This document shows positions 9,600 through 19,166 of a stretch of 64,000 bases of DNA, piece by piece; within the stretch, counting starts at the first letter, position 1, and every line of letters starts with the position of its first letter. The notes under the pieces are model-generated. The model saw only the letters and a list, made by a program, of their open reading frames with translations, was not told the DNA's origin and did not search any database. Origin of the DNA: Streptomyces sp. CC0208 (GTDB taxonomy: Bacteria; Actinomycetota; Actinomycetes; Streptomycetales; Streptomycetaceae); assembly GCF_003443735.1 (NCBI RefSeq), contig NZ_CP031969.1, positions 8,804,001 to 8,868,000 on the forward strand. Reading direction: 5' to 3'. Made by a program: the position numbers and the translations under genes.

Positions 9600-11201
9600 A
9601 TGCACATGATCACGAGGGTGTTGGCGGTCGCCTTCTCCATCGCGCTGTTCTGCATGGGCGTGCCCCTCGTCTGTCTCGGCACGGCACAGCCCGCCGCCGC
9701 GCTGGGCAACGGACTGGCACTGACCCCGCAGATGGGCTTCAACGACTGGAACGCGTACGGCTGCAACGTCTCGGAGTCGCTGATCAAGTCCACCGCGCAG
9801 GCGATGCACACCAACGGCATGCAGGCGGCGGGCTACTCCTACGTCAACATCGACGACTGCTGGATGACCCACAACCGCGATTCCGGCGGCCGCCTGGTGC
9901 CGGACCCGGCCAAGTTCCCCGACGGAATCAAGGGCACCGCCGACTACGTGCACTCCCTGGGGCTGAAGCTGGGGATCTACGAGGACGCGGGCACCGCCAC
10001 CTGCGCCGGGTATCCGGGCAGCCTGGGGCACGAGAGCACGGACGCCCAGTCGTTCGCGTCGTGGGGCGTGGACTACCTGAAGTACGACAACTGCAACAAC
10101 AACGGGGTGTCCGCACAGAGCCGGTACACCGCGATGCGGGACGCGCTGGCGGCGACGGGCCGACCCATCCTGTACAGCCTGTGCAACTGGGGCCAGGACA
10201 ACGTGTGGACCTGGGGCGCGGGAGTGGGCAACAGCTGGCGCACCACCGGGGACATCAGTGCCAACTTCGCCAGCATGCTGTCGATCTTCCACAGCAACGT
10301 GGGACTGGCCTCCTACGCGGGACCGGGCCACTGGAACGACCCGGACATGCTGGAGGTCGGCAACGGCTCGATGACGGCCACCGAGAGCCGCAGCGAGTTC
10401 AGCCTGTGGGCGGAGATGGCCGCGCCGCTGATCGCGGGCACCAACATCCCCTCCGCCAGTGCGGAGACCCTGTCCACGCTGACCAACTCCCGGGTGATCG
10501 CGGTCGACCAGGACCCTCTCGGCAAGCAGGGCACCATGGTCTCCTCCTCGGGCGGCCGGGACGTGCTGGCCAAGCCCCTGGCCAACGGGGACGTGTCGGT
10601 GGCCCTGTTCAACGAGACGGGCTCGACGGCGACCATCTCGACCACCGCGGCGGCGATCGGCAAGACCGGGGCGTCCGCCTACACCCTGACCGACCTGTGG
10701 TCGGGGGCGTCCTCCACCACCTCGGGCACGATCAGCGCTTCGGTGCCGGCGCACGGCACGGTGATGTACCGGGTCGCGGGCGGCACCAGCGGCGGCGGAA
10801 CCAGCGGGACCGGCGCGGTGCACGCGGCGGGTGCGGCCAAGTGCCTGGACGTACCCAACGCGACCAGGACCGCCGGCACCCAGGTGCAGATCTGGAGCTG
10901 CAACGGCGGCGCCAACCAGACCTGGACGCACACCGCGTCCAACCAGTTCACCGTCTACTCCGGCGGCGACCAGATGTGCCTGGACGCCTACAACAACCAG
11001 ACCACCCCGGGGACGAAGGTGGAGATCTGGTCGTGCAACGGCCAGAGCAACCAGCAGTGGACGCTCAACAGCAGCGGCACGATCACCGGTGTCCAGTCGG
11101 GCCTGTGCCTGGACATCGCCGGAGGGGCCACCGCCGACGGAAGTCTCGTCGAGCTGCGCACCTGCAACGGCGGCAGCAGCCAGCGGTGGACGTTGGGATG
11201 A
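9600..11201 (+). CDS. Secreted GH27 alpha-galactosidase with ricin-type lectin domain
   Basis: Releases terminal alpha-galactose from galacto-oligosaccharides, galactomannan or arabinogalactan-type side chains. A signal peptide ends near AAALG and GLALTPQMGFNDWNAYGC opens the GH27 barrel. The nucleophile Asp163 is in YLKYDNCN and the acid/base Asp218 in TTGDIS. A beta-sandwich domain follows, then a glycine/threonine linker (about 395-403) and a ricin trefoil with CLDV/QTW repeats. AGGAG lies eight bases before the ATG. Only 52 bases separate it from the GH54 gene and 30 from the next, which supports co-transcription. Confidence 0.92.
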   Translation: MHMITRVLAVAFSIALFCMGVPLVCLGTAQPAAALGNGLALTPQMGFNDWNAYGCNVSESLIKSTAQAMHTNGMQAAGYSYVNIDDCWMTHNRDSGGRLVPDPAKFPDGIKGTADYVHSLGLKLGIYEDAGTATCAGYPGSLGHESTDAQSFASWGVDYLKYDNCNNNGVSAQSRYTAMRDALAATGRPILYSLCNWGQDNVWTWGAGVGNSWRTTGDISANFASMLSIFHSNVGLASYAGPGHWNDPDMLEVGNGSMTATESRSEFSLWAEMAAPLIAGTNIPSASAETLSTLTNSRVIAVDQDPLGKQGTMVSSSGGRDVLAKPLANGDVSVALFNETGSTATISTTAAAIGKTGASAYTLTDLWSGASSTTSGTISASVPAHGTVMYRVAGGTSGGGTSGTGAVHAAGAAKCLDVPNATRTAGTQVQIWSCNGGANQTWTHTASNQFTVYSGGDQMCLDAYNNQTTPGTKVEIWSCNGQSNQQWTLNSSGTITGVQSGLCLDIAGGATADGSLVELRTCNGGSSQRWTLG

Positions 11202-11231
11202 CTCCGCATTCGAAGCCCAGAGGAGGTCTCC

Positions 11232-12761
11232 ATGCTCGTACCGGCCGGTGATCGCCGAATCAGGCGAGGGAAAGCCGTGCTCCTTGTCGCCCTGGCGATG
11301 GTGGTGGCCGTGTTCGGCGCCCCGGCGTTCGCCACCTCCCCGCGGGCCGACACGGCGGCCATGGCCCGTCCGGTGGCCGACCACGTGGCGGACGCGTCGC
11401 TCCCGTGCGACCTCTACGCCGCGGGCGGTACGCCGTGCGTGACGGCACACGCCACGACCAGGGCCCTCTTCGCCGCGTACAACGGGCCGCTCTACCAGAT
11501 CCAGCGGGCCTCCGACCACAGTTACCGCGACATCGGAGTGCTCAGCGCCGGCGGGTACGCGGACGGCGCGTCGCAGGTGTCGTTCTGCGCGGGCACGTCC
11601 TGCACGATCACGAAGATCTACGACCAGACCACCAAGCACAACGACATGCCGATCTCCTGGGGCGGCTACTGGAAGGGGCCCGGGCCGGGCGGGTCCGACG
11701 TCGGCGCGGACGCCATGGCGCTGCCGGTGACCGCCGCCGGCCATCAGGTGTTCGGCGTCAAGGTCACCCCCGGCGTGGGCTACCGGCTCGACCACGCCGC
11801 CGGGGTGCCCACCGGGGCCCAGCCCGAAGGCATCTACATGGTGACCTCGTCGAACTACACGAGCCAGTGGTGCTGCTTCGACTACGGCAGCGGTGAGAAC
11901 TCCCACACCGACACCGGCAACGCCACCATGAACGCCATCTACTGGGGCACCGCCTGCTGGTTCGGCGGCTGCACCGGCAGCGGGCCGTGGGTCGAGGCCG
12001 ACCTGGAGAACGGCATGTTCCACACCAACACCGGCTCCAACAAGGACCCGAACAACACTGGTGTGCACTACCCGTTCGTCAGCGCATGGCTGAAGAACAA
12101 CGGCACCAGCAACTTCACACTGAAATACGGCAACGGCGCGAGCGGCGGCCTGACCACCACTTACTCCGGCCCACTGCCGAACGGCTACTCACCGATGAAG
12201 GTCGACAGTTCGATCCTGCTCGGCACCGGAGGCGACAACAGCCCCAACGGCGTGGGCGAGTTCTTCGAGGGCGCGATCACGGCGGGCTATCCCTCCGACG
12301 CCACCGAGAACGCCGTCCAGGGCGCCATCACCGCGGCCGGCTACGGCACAGGAGGCGGCGGCGGTACGTCGACCGCGCTGCACGCGGTCGGTGCGGGCAA
12401 GTGCCTGGAGGTACCCGGCGCGTCCACGACGCCGGGTACGCAGACGCAGATCCGGGACTGCACCGGAGCGGCGAACCAGACCTGGTCCCGGACCGACTCC
12501 CGCCAGCTCACCGTGGACTCGGGCGGCAGCCGACTGTGCCTGGACGCTTCCAACCAGGGCACCAGCCCCGGCACCAAGGTCATCACCTGGACCTGCAACG
12601 GCCAGACCAACCAGCAGTGGAACGTCAACGCCAACGGCACCGTCACCAGCGCCCAGTCCGGCCTGTGCCTGGACGTGACCGGCGCCGCCACCGCCAACGG
12701 CACCCCCGTCGAACTGTGGACCTGCAACGGCGGGTCCAACCAGCAGTGGTCACTGAGCTGA
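11232..12761 (+). CDS. Secreted GH54 alpha-L-arabinofuranosidase (third copy) with C-terminal ricin-type domain
   Basis: A signal peptide and a short spacer precede the GH54 domain at LPCDLYAAGGTPC (about residue 57). Glu259 (ADLENGMF) and Asp335 (GGDNS) again lie 76 residues apart, as in the characterised family. The C-terminal ricin trefoil (about 378-509) starts TALHAVGAGKCLEV. AGAGGAGG precedes the ATG. The three GH54 domains in the window differ enough in loops (for example the inserted ISWGGYWKGPGPGG here) to suggest divergence in specificity rather than recent copies. Confidence 0.9.
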   Translation: MLVPAGDRRIRRGKAVLLVALAMVVAVFGAPAFATSPRADTAAMARPVADHVADASLPCDLYAAGGTPCVTAHATTRALFAAYNGPLYQIQRASDHSYRDIGVLSAGGYADGASQVSFCAGTSCTITKIYDQTTKHNDMPISWGGYWKGPGPGGSDVGADAMALPVTAAGHQVFGVKVTPGVGYRLDHAAGVPTGAQPEGIYMVTSSNYTSQWCCFDYGSGENSHTDTGNATMNAIYWGTACWFGGCTGSGPWVEADLENGMFHTNTGSNKDPNNTGVHYPFVSAWLKNNGTSNFTLKYGNGASGGLTTTYSGPLPNGYSPMKVDSSILLGTGGDNSPNGVGEFFEGAITAGYPSDATENAVQGAITAAGYGTGGGGGTSTALHAVGAGKCLEVPGASTTPGTQTQIRDCTGAANQTWSRTDSRQLTVDSGGSRLCLDASNQGTSPGTKVITWTCNGQTNQQWNVNANGTVTSAQSGLCLDVTGAATANGTPVELWTCNGGSNQQWSLS

Positions 12762-12790
12762 CCCCGTGACGCGTGACGCAGGAGGACCGA

Positions 12791-14623
12791 ATGAGGACGA
12801 GAGCGAGACCCGGCCGTCTGGTGCTGGCCGTCGGCATCGTCTTGGCGTTCGTGCTGCAGTTGTCGGCGACTGCCGAGAGCCGGGCCGTCTCGAGCGTGGC
12901 CCTGAGCGTGAACCTGGCGTCGACGCGGGGCCCGTCGACCGGCGTCGGTGAGGGGTTCCTCTACGGTTTCACGCAGGACGGCAGCCAGCCGGCCGACCAG
13001 TTCATCAAACCGCTGGGGATCAACGCGTTCCGCGGCGGCGGCTGGTTCTCCGGCGGCTGGATCAGGGACAACTACCAGTACGGATCGGCCTCTCGGGCCG
13101 ACATCGACTCGATCGTCGCGCAGGCGAAACGCCTCACCCAGCCGCCGTACCACGCGCAGTACCAGGTACTGGTCAGCGACATCTACGGCGCCAACGGCGG
13201 CCAACCGTCCAACACCAGGTACCCGTGCGACAACGGCGACTGCTCCAACTGGATCGGCTTCATCGACTCCACCGTGGGAGCACTGCAGGCGTCGGGGCTG
13301 AAGTTCGCCTACGACATCTGGAACGAGCCGGACATCTCCGCCTTCTGGACCCGAGGGGTGAACAGCGCCCAGTACTTCCAGATGTGGGACACCGCCTACC
13401 GGGAGATCAGGCGCATCGCCCCCTCGGCGCAGATCGTGGGACCGTCGCTCGCGTTCACCCCGCAGAGCAACCCGGGTGAGTGGCGGACCTGGCTGGCGCA
13501 CGTGAAGGCGGCCGGCACGGTCCCGGACATGATCACCAACCACGACGAGGGTGACGTCGACGACCCGGTCACCGTCTCCCAGTCACTCAACAGTGCCCTG
13601 ACCACGGCGGGTATCGGCCCGCTGCCGCTGTCCGCGAACGAGTACCAGCCCGCCGACCGGCAGACCGCCGGGGTGACGGCCTGGTACCTGGCGCGGTTCG
13701 CGCAGTCCGGGTACACCAACGCGATGCGCGGCAACTGGGTCTGCTGCGTCACCCCGAACCTGACGGGTGTGCTCACCCAGAGCGGCGGAACCTGGCAGCC
13801 GACCGGCAACTGGTGGGCGCTGCGCGACTACGCCGACATGACCGGCACCCTGGTCGACACCTCCGGCCAGGTCGGTTCGACCGCGATCTCGGCCTCCGAG
13901 GACGTCACCAACAAGCGCGCTGTGGCGATCATCGGCGACGCGAACGGCAACTCCGGTACTTCCTCCGTGACCTTCAACGGCCTGTCGTCCGTACCCTGGC
14001 TGACCAACGCGGGCAGCGTGCACGTCACCGTGCACCGCATCCCGGACCAGGCCCCGCTCGCCGCGCCCCAGACCGTCTACGACCAGAACCTGAGCGCCTC
14101 GGGCGGTTCGATCACCGTGCCCTTGACGTTCCAGGGGACGCACGACGCGTTCGCCGTCTACCTCACCCCGGCCACCTCCGGCGGCGAGGCCTTCCCGGCC
14201 GGCAACCACCAACTCGTCGTCGCCAACAACAACTTGTGCCTGGACGTGTACGGCGCCTCAAGCAGCGCGGGCGCCGCGATCGACCAGTGGACCTGCAACG
14301 GGCAGAGCAACCAGCAGTTCCAGTTCGTGCCGGCCTCGGGCGGCTACGGCGAACTGCGCGCCCAGAACTCCGGCCAGGACGTGGCGGTCGCGGGCAGCTC
14401 CACGACGGCAGGCACCCCGAACATCGTCCAACAGCCCCCCGGCGCAGCGGCCAACGGCCTCTGGCTGCCTGTCCGCCAGTCCGACGGCTCCTACGCCTTC
14501 CAGAACCGCAACAGCGGTCTGTGCCTGGACGTCTACGGCGCCGGCAGCACCGCGGGCCAGCAACTCGACCAGTGGCAGTGCAAGAACGCACCCGGCACCA
14601 ACCAGGACTTCTTCGTCCGCTGA
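12791..14623 (+). CDS. Secreted clan GH-A glycoside hydrolase (GH39-like) with ricin-type lectin domain
   Basis: A 610-residue exported protein whose exact activity I cannot assign. After the signal peptide, GVGEGFLYGFTQDG and NAFRGGGWFSGG begin a TIM-barrel. The likely acid/base is the Glu of YDIWNEPD and the nucleophile the Glu of LSANEYQ, the clan A arrangement seen in GH39. A beta-sandwich (about 340-465) and a ricin trefoil complete it. GH39 includes beta-xylosidases and, in gut bacteria, arabinofuranose-releasing enzymes acting on gum arabic, which would suit these neighbours. The ATG at 12791 sits five bases after AGGAGG. The last 140 residues are almost the same as the lectin of the beta-helix enzyme at 2.6-5.0 kb. 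Confidence 0.72.
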   Translation: MRTRARPGRLVLAVGIVLAFVLQLSATAESRAVSSVALSVNLASTRGPSTGVGEGFLYGFTQDGSQPADQFIKPLGINAFRGGGWFSGGWIRDNYQYGSASRADIDSIVAQAKRLTQPPYHAQYQVLVSDIYGANGGQPSNTRYPCDNGDCSNWIGFIDSTVGALQASGLKFAYDIWNEPDISAFWTRGVNSAQYFQMWDTAYREIRRIAPSAQIVGPSLAFTPQSNPGEWRTWLAHVKAAGTVPDMITNHDEGDVDDPVTVSQSLNSALTTAGIGPLPLSANEYQPADRQTAGVTAWYLARFAQSGYTNAMRGNWVCCVTPNLTGVLTQSGGTWQPTGNWWALRDYADMTGTLVDTSGQVGSTAISASEDVTNKRAVAIIGDANGNSGTSSVTFNGLSSVPWLTNAGSVHVTVHRIPDQAPLAAPQTVYDQNLSASGGSITVPLTFQGTHDAFAVYLTPATSGGEAFPAGNHQLVVANNNLCLDVYGASSSAGAAIDQWTCNGQSNQQFQFVPASGGYGELRAQNSGQDVAVAGSSTTAGTPNIVQQPPGAAANGLWLPVRQSDGSYAFQNRNSGLCLDVYGAGSTAGQQLDQWQCKNAPGTNQDFFVR

Positions 14624-14680
14624 ACCGTCCGCTGGTCCGCACCGGCCGTGGACACCCCCCACCTGCGAAAGGAACCCACC

Positions 14681-17089
14681 GTGTCAGCAATCGCACGGCT
14701 GTTACGGCGCCTGCGTGTCCCGACGGCCGTGGTCGCGGGCCTCGTCCTGGCCGCCGGCGGCGTCGTGGGCACAGCCGCCGCCCCGGCCCGGGCGGCCACC
14801 GCCATCACCCTCAACGGCGCGTCCGGCGGACGGACCTTCGACGGCGTCGGCGCGATCAGCGGCGGAGGCGGCAACAGCAGACTCCTGATCGACTACCCCG
14901 AGCCCCAACGCGGCCAGGTCCTCGACTACCTCTTCCGACCCGGCTACGGCGCCTCCCTGCAGATGCTCAAGGCCGAGGTCGGCGGGGACACCAACTCCAC
15001 CTCGGGAGCCGAGCCCAGCCACCAGCACACCCGCTCCGACCTGAACTGCGACCGCGGCTACGAATGGTGGCTGATGGAGCAGGCCAAGGCCCGCAACCCG
15101 AACATCAAGCTGTACGGGCTCGCCTGGGGCGCCCCGGGCTGGATCGGCAACGGCAACTTCTGGTCCACCGACATGGTCAACTACCTCGTCTCGTGGCTGG
15201 GCTGCGCCAAGCAGCACGGACTGAGCATCGACTACCTCGGCGGCTGGAACGAACGAGGCTACAACGTCTCCTGGTACCAGCAGCTGCGGAGCGCCCTCAA
15301 CAGCAACGGCTACGGCAGCGTCAAGATCATCGCGGCCGACTCGGACTGGTCCGTGGCGAACGACGTCAACTCCAACCCGTCGTTCGCCTCCGCGGTGAGC
15401 GCCATCGGCACGCACTATCCCTGCGGCTACCGGTCCTCCCAGTCCACCTGCACGGTGCCGGCGGCCGCCCTGAACTCCGGCAAGCCGCTGTGGGCGAGCG
15501 AGAACGGCTCGGACGACTACAACGGGGGAGCGCAGGCCATGGCCCGCGGCATCAACCGCGGATACATCGACGGACGCATGACCGCCTACCTCAACTGGCC
15601 CGTTGTCGCCGCGCTCACCCCCAACCTGCCGTACCCCACCATGGGCATGGCCCTGGCCTCGCAGCCGTGGTCCGGCTCCTACTCGATCGGCAAGAACACC
15701 TGGGTGATGGCGCACACCAGCCAGTTCACCAGCCCGGGATGGCACTACCTCGACGCCTCCAGCGGCTACATCGGCGGCAACCGCGCCAACGGAAGCTACG
15801 TCTCGCTCAAGTCCACGAACAACTCCGACTACTCCACGGTCATCGAGACCATGGACGCCGGCAGCGCGCAGACGCTGAACTTCAACGTCACCGGGGGACT
15901 GTCCACCGGAACAGTCCACGTCTGGTCCACCGATGTCGGGTCCGCCAACCCGGACGACCACTTCGTGCACACCGCGGACCTCACCCCGTCCGGCGGAGGC
16001 TTCAGCCTGACCGTCCAGCCCGGCCACCTGTACACCCTGACCACCACGACCGGACAGGGCAAAGGCACCGCCACCGGTCCCGCCCGCAGCGCGCTGAAGC
16101 TGCCGTACAGCGACTCCTTCGACGGCTACGCCACCGGCACCGAGGCGAAGTACCTCATGGACTGGCAGGGCGCCTTCGAGACGGGGGGCTGCGGGGGCGG
16201 CCGTAGCGGAAAGTGCGTGCGCCAGATGAGCCCGCAGAAGCCGATCACCTGGGACTCGCTGACGGATCCGCACGCCCTGCTCGGAGAAACGGGCTGGGGC
16301 AACTACACCGTCTCGTCGGACGTACTGCTCGAACAGTCCGGATACGTCGAACTGATCGGCCGTGCGGGCGCGCACGACTACGACCGCGGCGGCGGGCAGA
16401 ACGCCTACCGCCTGCGGGTGAGCGACACCGGGGCCTGGTCGATCCTCAGCTCCAACACCAACGGCACCGTCACCACCCTGGCCCGCGGCACGACCGCCGC
16501 GCTCGGCACCAACCGGTGGCACACCCTGGGCCTCACCTTCAACGGCACCACGATCACCGCCGTCGTCGACGGCGCCACGGTCGGTACCGCGAGCGACAGC
16601 ACCTGGGCGGCCGGGCAGATCGGCTACGGGACCAGCCAGGGTGAGACGGCACAGTTCGACAACCTGTCCATCACGCCCGGCAGCGGCGGGAACGACGGCG
16701 GCACGACCGGCGCGATCGTCGGGGTCGGATCCGGCCGGTGTGTGGACGTACCCAACCAGTCGCAGACGGCCGGCACGCAGGTGGCGCTGTGGGACTGCAA
16801 CGGCGGCAGCAACCAGCAGTGGACGAACACCTCCGCCGGTGAGCTGCGGGTCTACGGCAGCGACTGCCTGGACGCCGCGGGGCAGGGCACCAGCCCCGGC
16901 ACCAAGGTGGACATCTGGGACTGCAACGGCGGCGCCAACCAGAAGTGGACGCTCCACGCCGACGGCACGATCACCGGTGACCAGTCCGGCCTGTGCCTGG
17001 ACGCCGCCGGCGCCGGAACGGCCAACGGCACCCTGCTGCAGCTGTGGACCTGCAACGGCAGCAGCAACCAGAAGTGGACGCGCGACTGA
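14681..17089 (+). CDS. Secreted GH59 family hydrolase (galactocerebrosidase-like beta-galactosidase) with ricin-type domain
   Basis: The catalytic part is a clear relative of galactosylceramidase. RTFDGVGAISGGGGNSRLL opens the barrel, GGWNERGYN carries the acid/base (Glu191) and WASENGSDD the nucleophile (Glu274). A lectin-like/jelly-roll domain (about 465-665) is retained, as in animal GALC, and a ricin trefoil ends the protein. In a saprophytic actinomycete the natural substrate is more likely a beta-galactosyl polysaccharide or glycolipid of plant origin; this is inference. The GTG start at 14681 has GAAAGGAA upstream, and the 11 preceding open codons look untranslated. Codon 8 is TTA (14702-14704). 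Confidence 0.85.
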   Translation: MSAIARLLRRLRVPTAVVAGLVLAAGGVVGTAAAPARAATAITLNGASGGRTFDGVGAISGGGGNSRLLIDYPEPQRGQVLDYLFRPGYGASLQMLKAEVGGDTNSTSGAEPSHQHTRSDLNCDRGYEWWLMEQAKARNPNIKLYGLAWGAPGWIGNGNFWSTDMVNYLVSWLGCAKQHGLSIDYLGGWNERGYNVSWYQQLRSALNSNGYGSVKIIAADSDWSVANDVNSNPSFASAVSAIGTHYPCGYRSSQSTCTVPAAALNSGKPLWASENGSDDYNGGAQAMARGINRGYIDGRMTAYLNWPVVAALTPNLPYPTMGMALASQPWSGSYSIGKNTWVMAHTSQFTSPGWHYLDASSGYIGGNRANGSYVSLKSTNNSDYSTVIETMDAGSAQTLNFNVTGGLSTGTVHVWSTDVGSANPDDHFVHTADLTPSGGGFSLTVQPGHLYTLTTTTGQGKGTATGPARSALKLPYSDSFDGYATGTEAKYLMDWQGAFETGGCGGGRSGKCVRQMSPQKPITWDSLTDPHALLGETGWGNYTVSSDVLLEQSGYVELIGRAGAHDYDRGGGQNAYRLRVSDTGAWSILSSNTNGTVTTLARGTTAALGTNRWHTLGLTFNGTTITAVVDGATVGTASDSTWAAGQIGYGTSQGETAQFDNLSITPGSGGNDGGTTGAIVGVGSGRCVDVPNQSQTAGTQVALWDCNGGSNQQWTNTSAGELRVYGSDCLDAAGQGTSPGTKVDIWDCNGGANQKWTLHADGTITGDQSGLCLDAAGAGTANGTLLQLWTCNGSSNQKWTRD
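14702..14704 (+). promoter_or_regulatory. TTA (bldA) codon 8 of the GH59 gene
   Basis: In the start region ARLLRRL the second leucine is TTA, the only such codon seen in this gene. It would make translation depend on the bldA tRNA. Confidence 0.8.
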
Positions 17090-17159
17090 TCCAGGTGCCC
17101 GGCCGACGACCAGCGACTGAAGGCACCACCTCCGTCAAACATCCCCGAGAGGCCCCAGA

Positions 17160-19142
17160 ATGTCCTCCTCCTCCCTGCCGCTGAGCCGGCGCCGACTGCT
17201 GGCGGCGGCCGGCGCGGCGACGGCCTACGGCCTGCTGCGGTTCGCCCCCGAGGCCGCCGCGACCGACGGCCCCGCAAGCTACACCCCGAGCTGGTCCTCC
17301 GTGGACCAGCACCCCCCGGCCCCGGCCTGGTTCCAGGACGCCAAGTTCGGCATCTACTACCACTGGGGCGTCTTCAGCGTTCCCGCGTACGGCAACGAGT
17401 GGTACCCGCGCAACATGTACATCGGCGGCTCGGCCGAGAACAACCACCACAAGGCCACCTACGGCGACCCCTCGGCCTGGCCGTACAACAACTTCATCGA
17501 CGGCGCCCGTGACAAGGCGGGCAACTTCGTGCAGTTCGCCCCCAAGCTGGTCTCCCAGGGCGGCAGGTGGGACCCGGACGCCTGGGCCCGGCTGTTCAAG
17601 GCCGCGGGCGCCCGGTTCGCGGGCCCGGTCGCGGAACACCACGACGGCTTCTCCACGTGGAACAGCCGCGCCAACCCGTGGAACTCGGTCCAGCACGGCC
17701 CCAAGCTGGACCTGGTGGGGCTGCACGCGCAGGCCATCCGCGGGCAGGGGCTGAAGTTCATGGCCTCGCTGCACCACGCCTACCACTTCAACGGCTTCTA
17801 CGACCACGTGCCGAACCAGTCGGATCCGACGCTGCGCATCCTCTACGGCCAGCAGGGCTCGGCTGCGGAGAACAAGCTCTGGTACGACAAGCTGGTCGAG
17901 GTCATCGACGGCTACCAACCGGACCTGGTCTGGCAGGACTTCGACCTGAACCTCGTACAGGAGTCCTACCGGCTCCAGTTCCTCGCGCACTACTACAACC
18001 AGGCCGTCGCGTGGAACAAGGACGTGGTCGCGACCTACAAGGACGGCCTCAACAACAAGGGCGAGGTCTTCGACTTCGAGCGCGGCGGCCCGGCAGGTCT
18101 GCTCACCCCCTACTGGCTGACCGACGACAGCATCTCCTCCTCCAGTTGGTGCTACACGGTGGGCATCGGCTACTACTCGACGCAGGCCATGCTCCACTCG
18201 CTGATCGACCGGGTCAGCAAGGGCGGCAACATGCTGCTCAACATCGCGCCGATGGCCGACGGCACCATCCCCTCCGGGCAGCAGTCCATCCTGCTCGCCA
18301 TGGGCGACTGGCTCGGCCGCTTCGGAGAGGCGGTCTACTCCACCCGCTCCTGGTCCAGTTACGGCGAGGGCCCCACCAAGATGGGCGGAGGCTCGTTCAG
18401 CGGACCGGTGGCCGGCAAACCGCAGGACATCCGCTTCACCCGCAGCCGGGACAACAAGGTCCTCTACGCCACCGCCCTGGGCTGGCAGGGCGGCACCATG
18501 ACCATCACGACGCTGAACTCCAACCAGATCAACCTCAGCAGCCTGACCGGCGCCCAACTGCTCGACAACACCGCCGGCACCTACATCAACCTTCCCGCAC
18601 CGACCCAGGACGCATCCGGCCTGCGCCTCACCATGCCCTCGTCCAACCCGCCGTTCAGCGCCCTGGCGTACACGGTCAAGCTCACCTTCTCCGGTGAGAT
18701 CCCCGTCCTGGGCGCGCCGGGCGGCTCCACGACCTGGGTCAGGATCGCCAACGTGACCAGCGGACTGGTGCTCGACAGCGGGGGCAACGTCGCCTCCGGC
18801 TCCAACCTCAAGCAGTGGAACTACGACGGCAGCACCAACCTGCAGTGGCAGCTGATCGACCTCGGCAACGGCTACTACCGCATCATGAACCGCACCAACG
18901 GCATGGCCGCCGACAGCTGGGGCAACACCGCCAACGGCGCTCCTGCCCGCCAGGAGACGTGGAACGGCGGCAACAACCAGCAGTGGTCGCTCACCAGCCT
19001 CGGCGACAACCGCTACCAGATCGTCAACCGGGGCACGGGCACCGCCCTCGACGGCAGCGGCAGCACCACGGCCGGCTCCACCACCGTGCTGTGGACCCCG
19101 AACTCCAGCACCAACAACGCGTGGACCATCACCGCCGTCTGA
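17160..19142 (+). CDS. Secreted GH29 alpha-L-fucosidase with ricin-type lectin domain (Tat signal)
   Basis: Removes terminal alpha-L-fucose. The N-terminus SRRRLLAAAGAATA is a twin-arginine signal, unlike the Sec-type leaders around it. FGIYYHWGVFSVPAYGNEWY is the diagnostic GH29 opening, WDPDAWARLFKAAGARF and VAEHHDGF are conserved barrel segments, and Asp260 in VWQDFD is the expected nucleophile. After the fucosidase beta-sandwich a ricin trefoil (about 525-660) of the RIMNRTNG/QIVNRGTG repeat type follows, a different subtype from the CLDV lectins. The ATG follows GAGAGG. It sits 70 bases after the GH59 gene and 24 bases before the CE1 gene. Confidence 0.9.
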   Translation: MSSSSLPLSRRRLLAAAGAATAYGLLRFAPEAAATDGPASYTPSWSSVDQHPPAPAWFQDAKFGIYYHWGVFSVPAYGNEWYPRNMYIGGSAENNHHKATYGDPSAWPYNNFIDGARDKAGNFVQFAPKLVSQGGRWDPDAWARLFKAAGARFAGPVAEHHDGFSTWNSRANPWNSVQHGPKLDLVGLHAQAIRGQGLKFMASLHHAYHFNGFYDHVPNQSDPTLRILYGQQGSAAENKLWYDKLVEVIDGYQPDLVWQDFDLNLVQESYRLQFLAHYYNQAVAWNKDVVATYKDGLNNKGEVFDFERGGPAGLLTPYWLTDDSISSSSWCYTVGIGYYSTQAMLHSLIDRVSKGGNMLLNIAPMADGTIPSGQQSILLAMGDWLGRFGEAVYSTRSWSSYGEGPTKMGGGSFSGPVAGKPQDIRFTRSRDNKVLYATALGWQGGTMTITTLNSNQINLSSLTGAQLLDNTAGTYINLPAPTQDASGLRLTMPSSNPPFSALAYTVKLTFSGEIPVLGAPGGSTTWVRIANVTSGLVLDSGGNVASGSNLKQWNYDGSTNLQWQLIDLGNGYYRIMNRTNGMAADSWGNTANGAPARQETWNGGNNQQWSLTSLGDNRYQIVNRGTGTALDGSGSTTAGSTTVLWTPNSSTNNAWTITAV

Positions 19143-19166
19143 AGACGACTACGGAAGAAGGTGCGT

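Noticed and set aside
13813..16206. 797-codon plus-strand frame across the GH39-like and GH59 genes
   Set aside because: Arginine-rich out-of-frame shadow spanning two well-supported genes.
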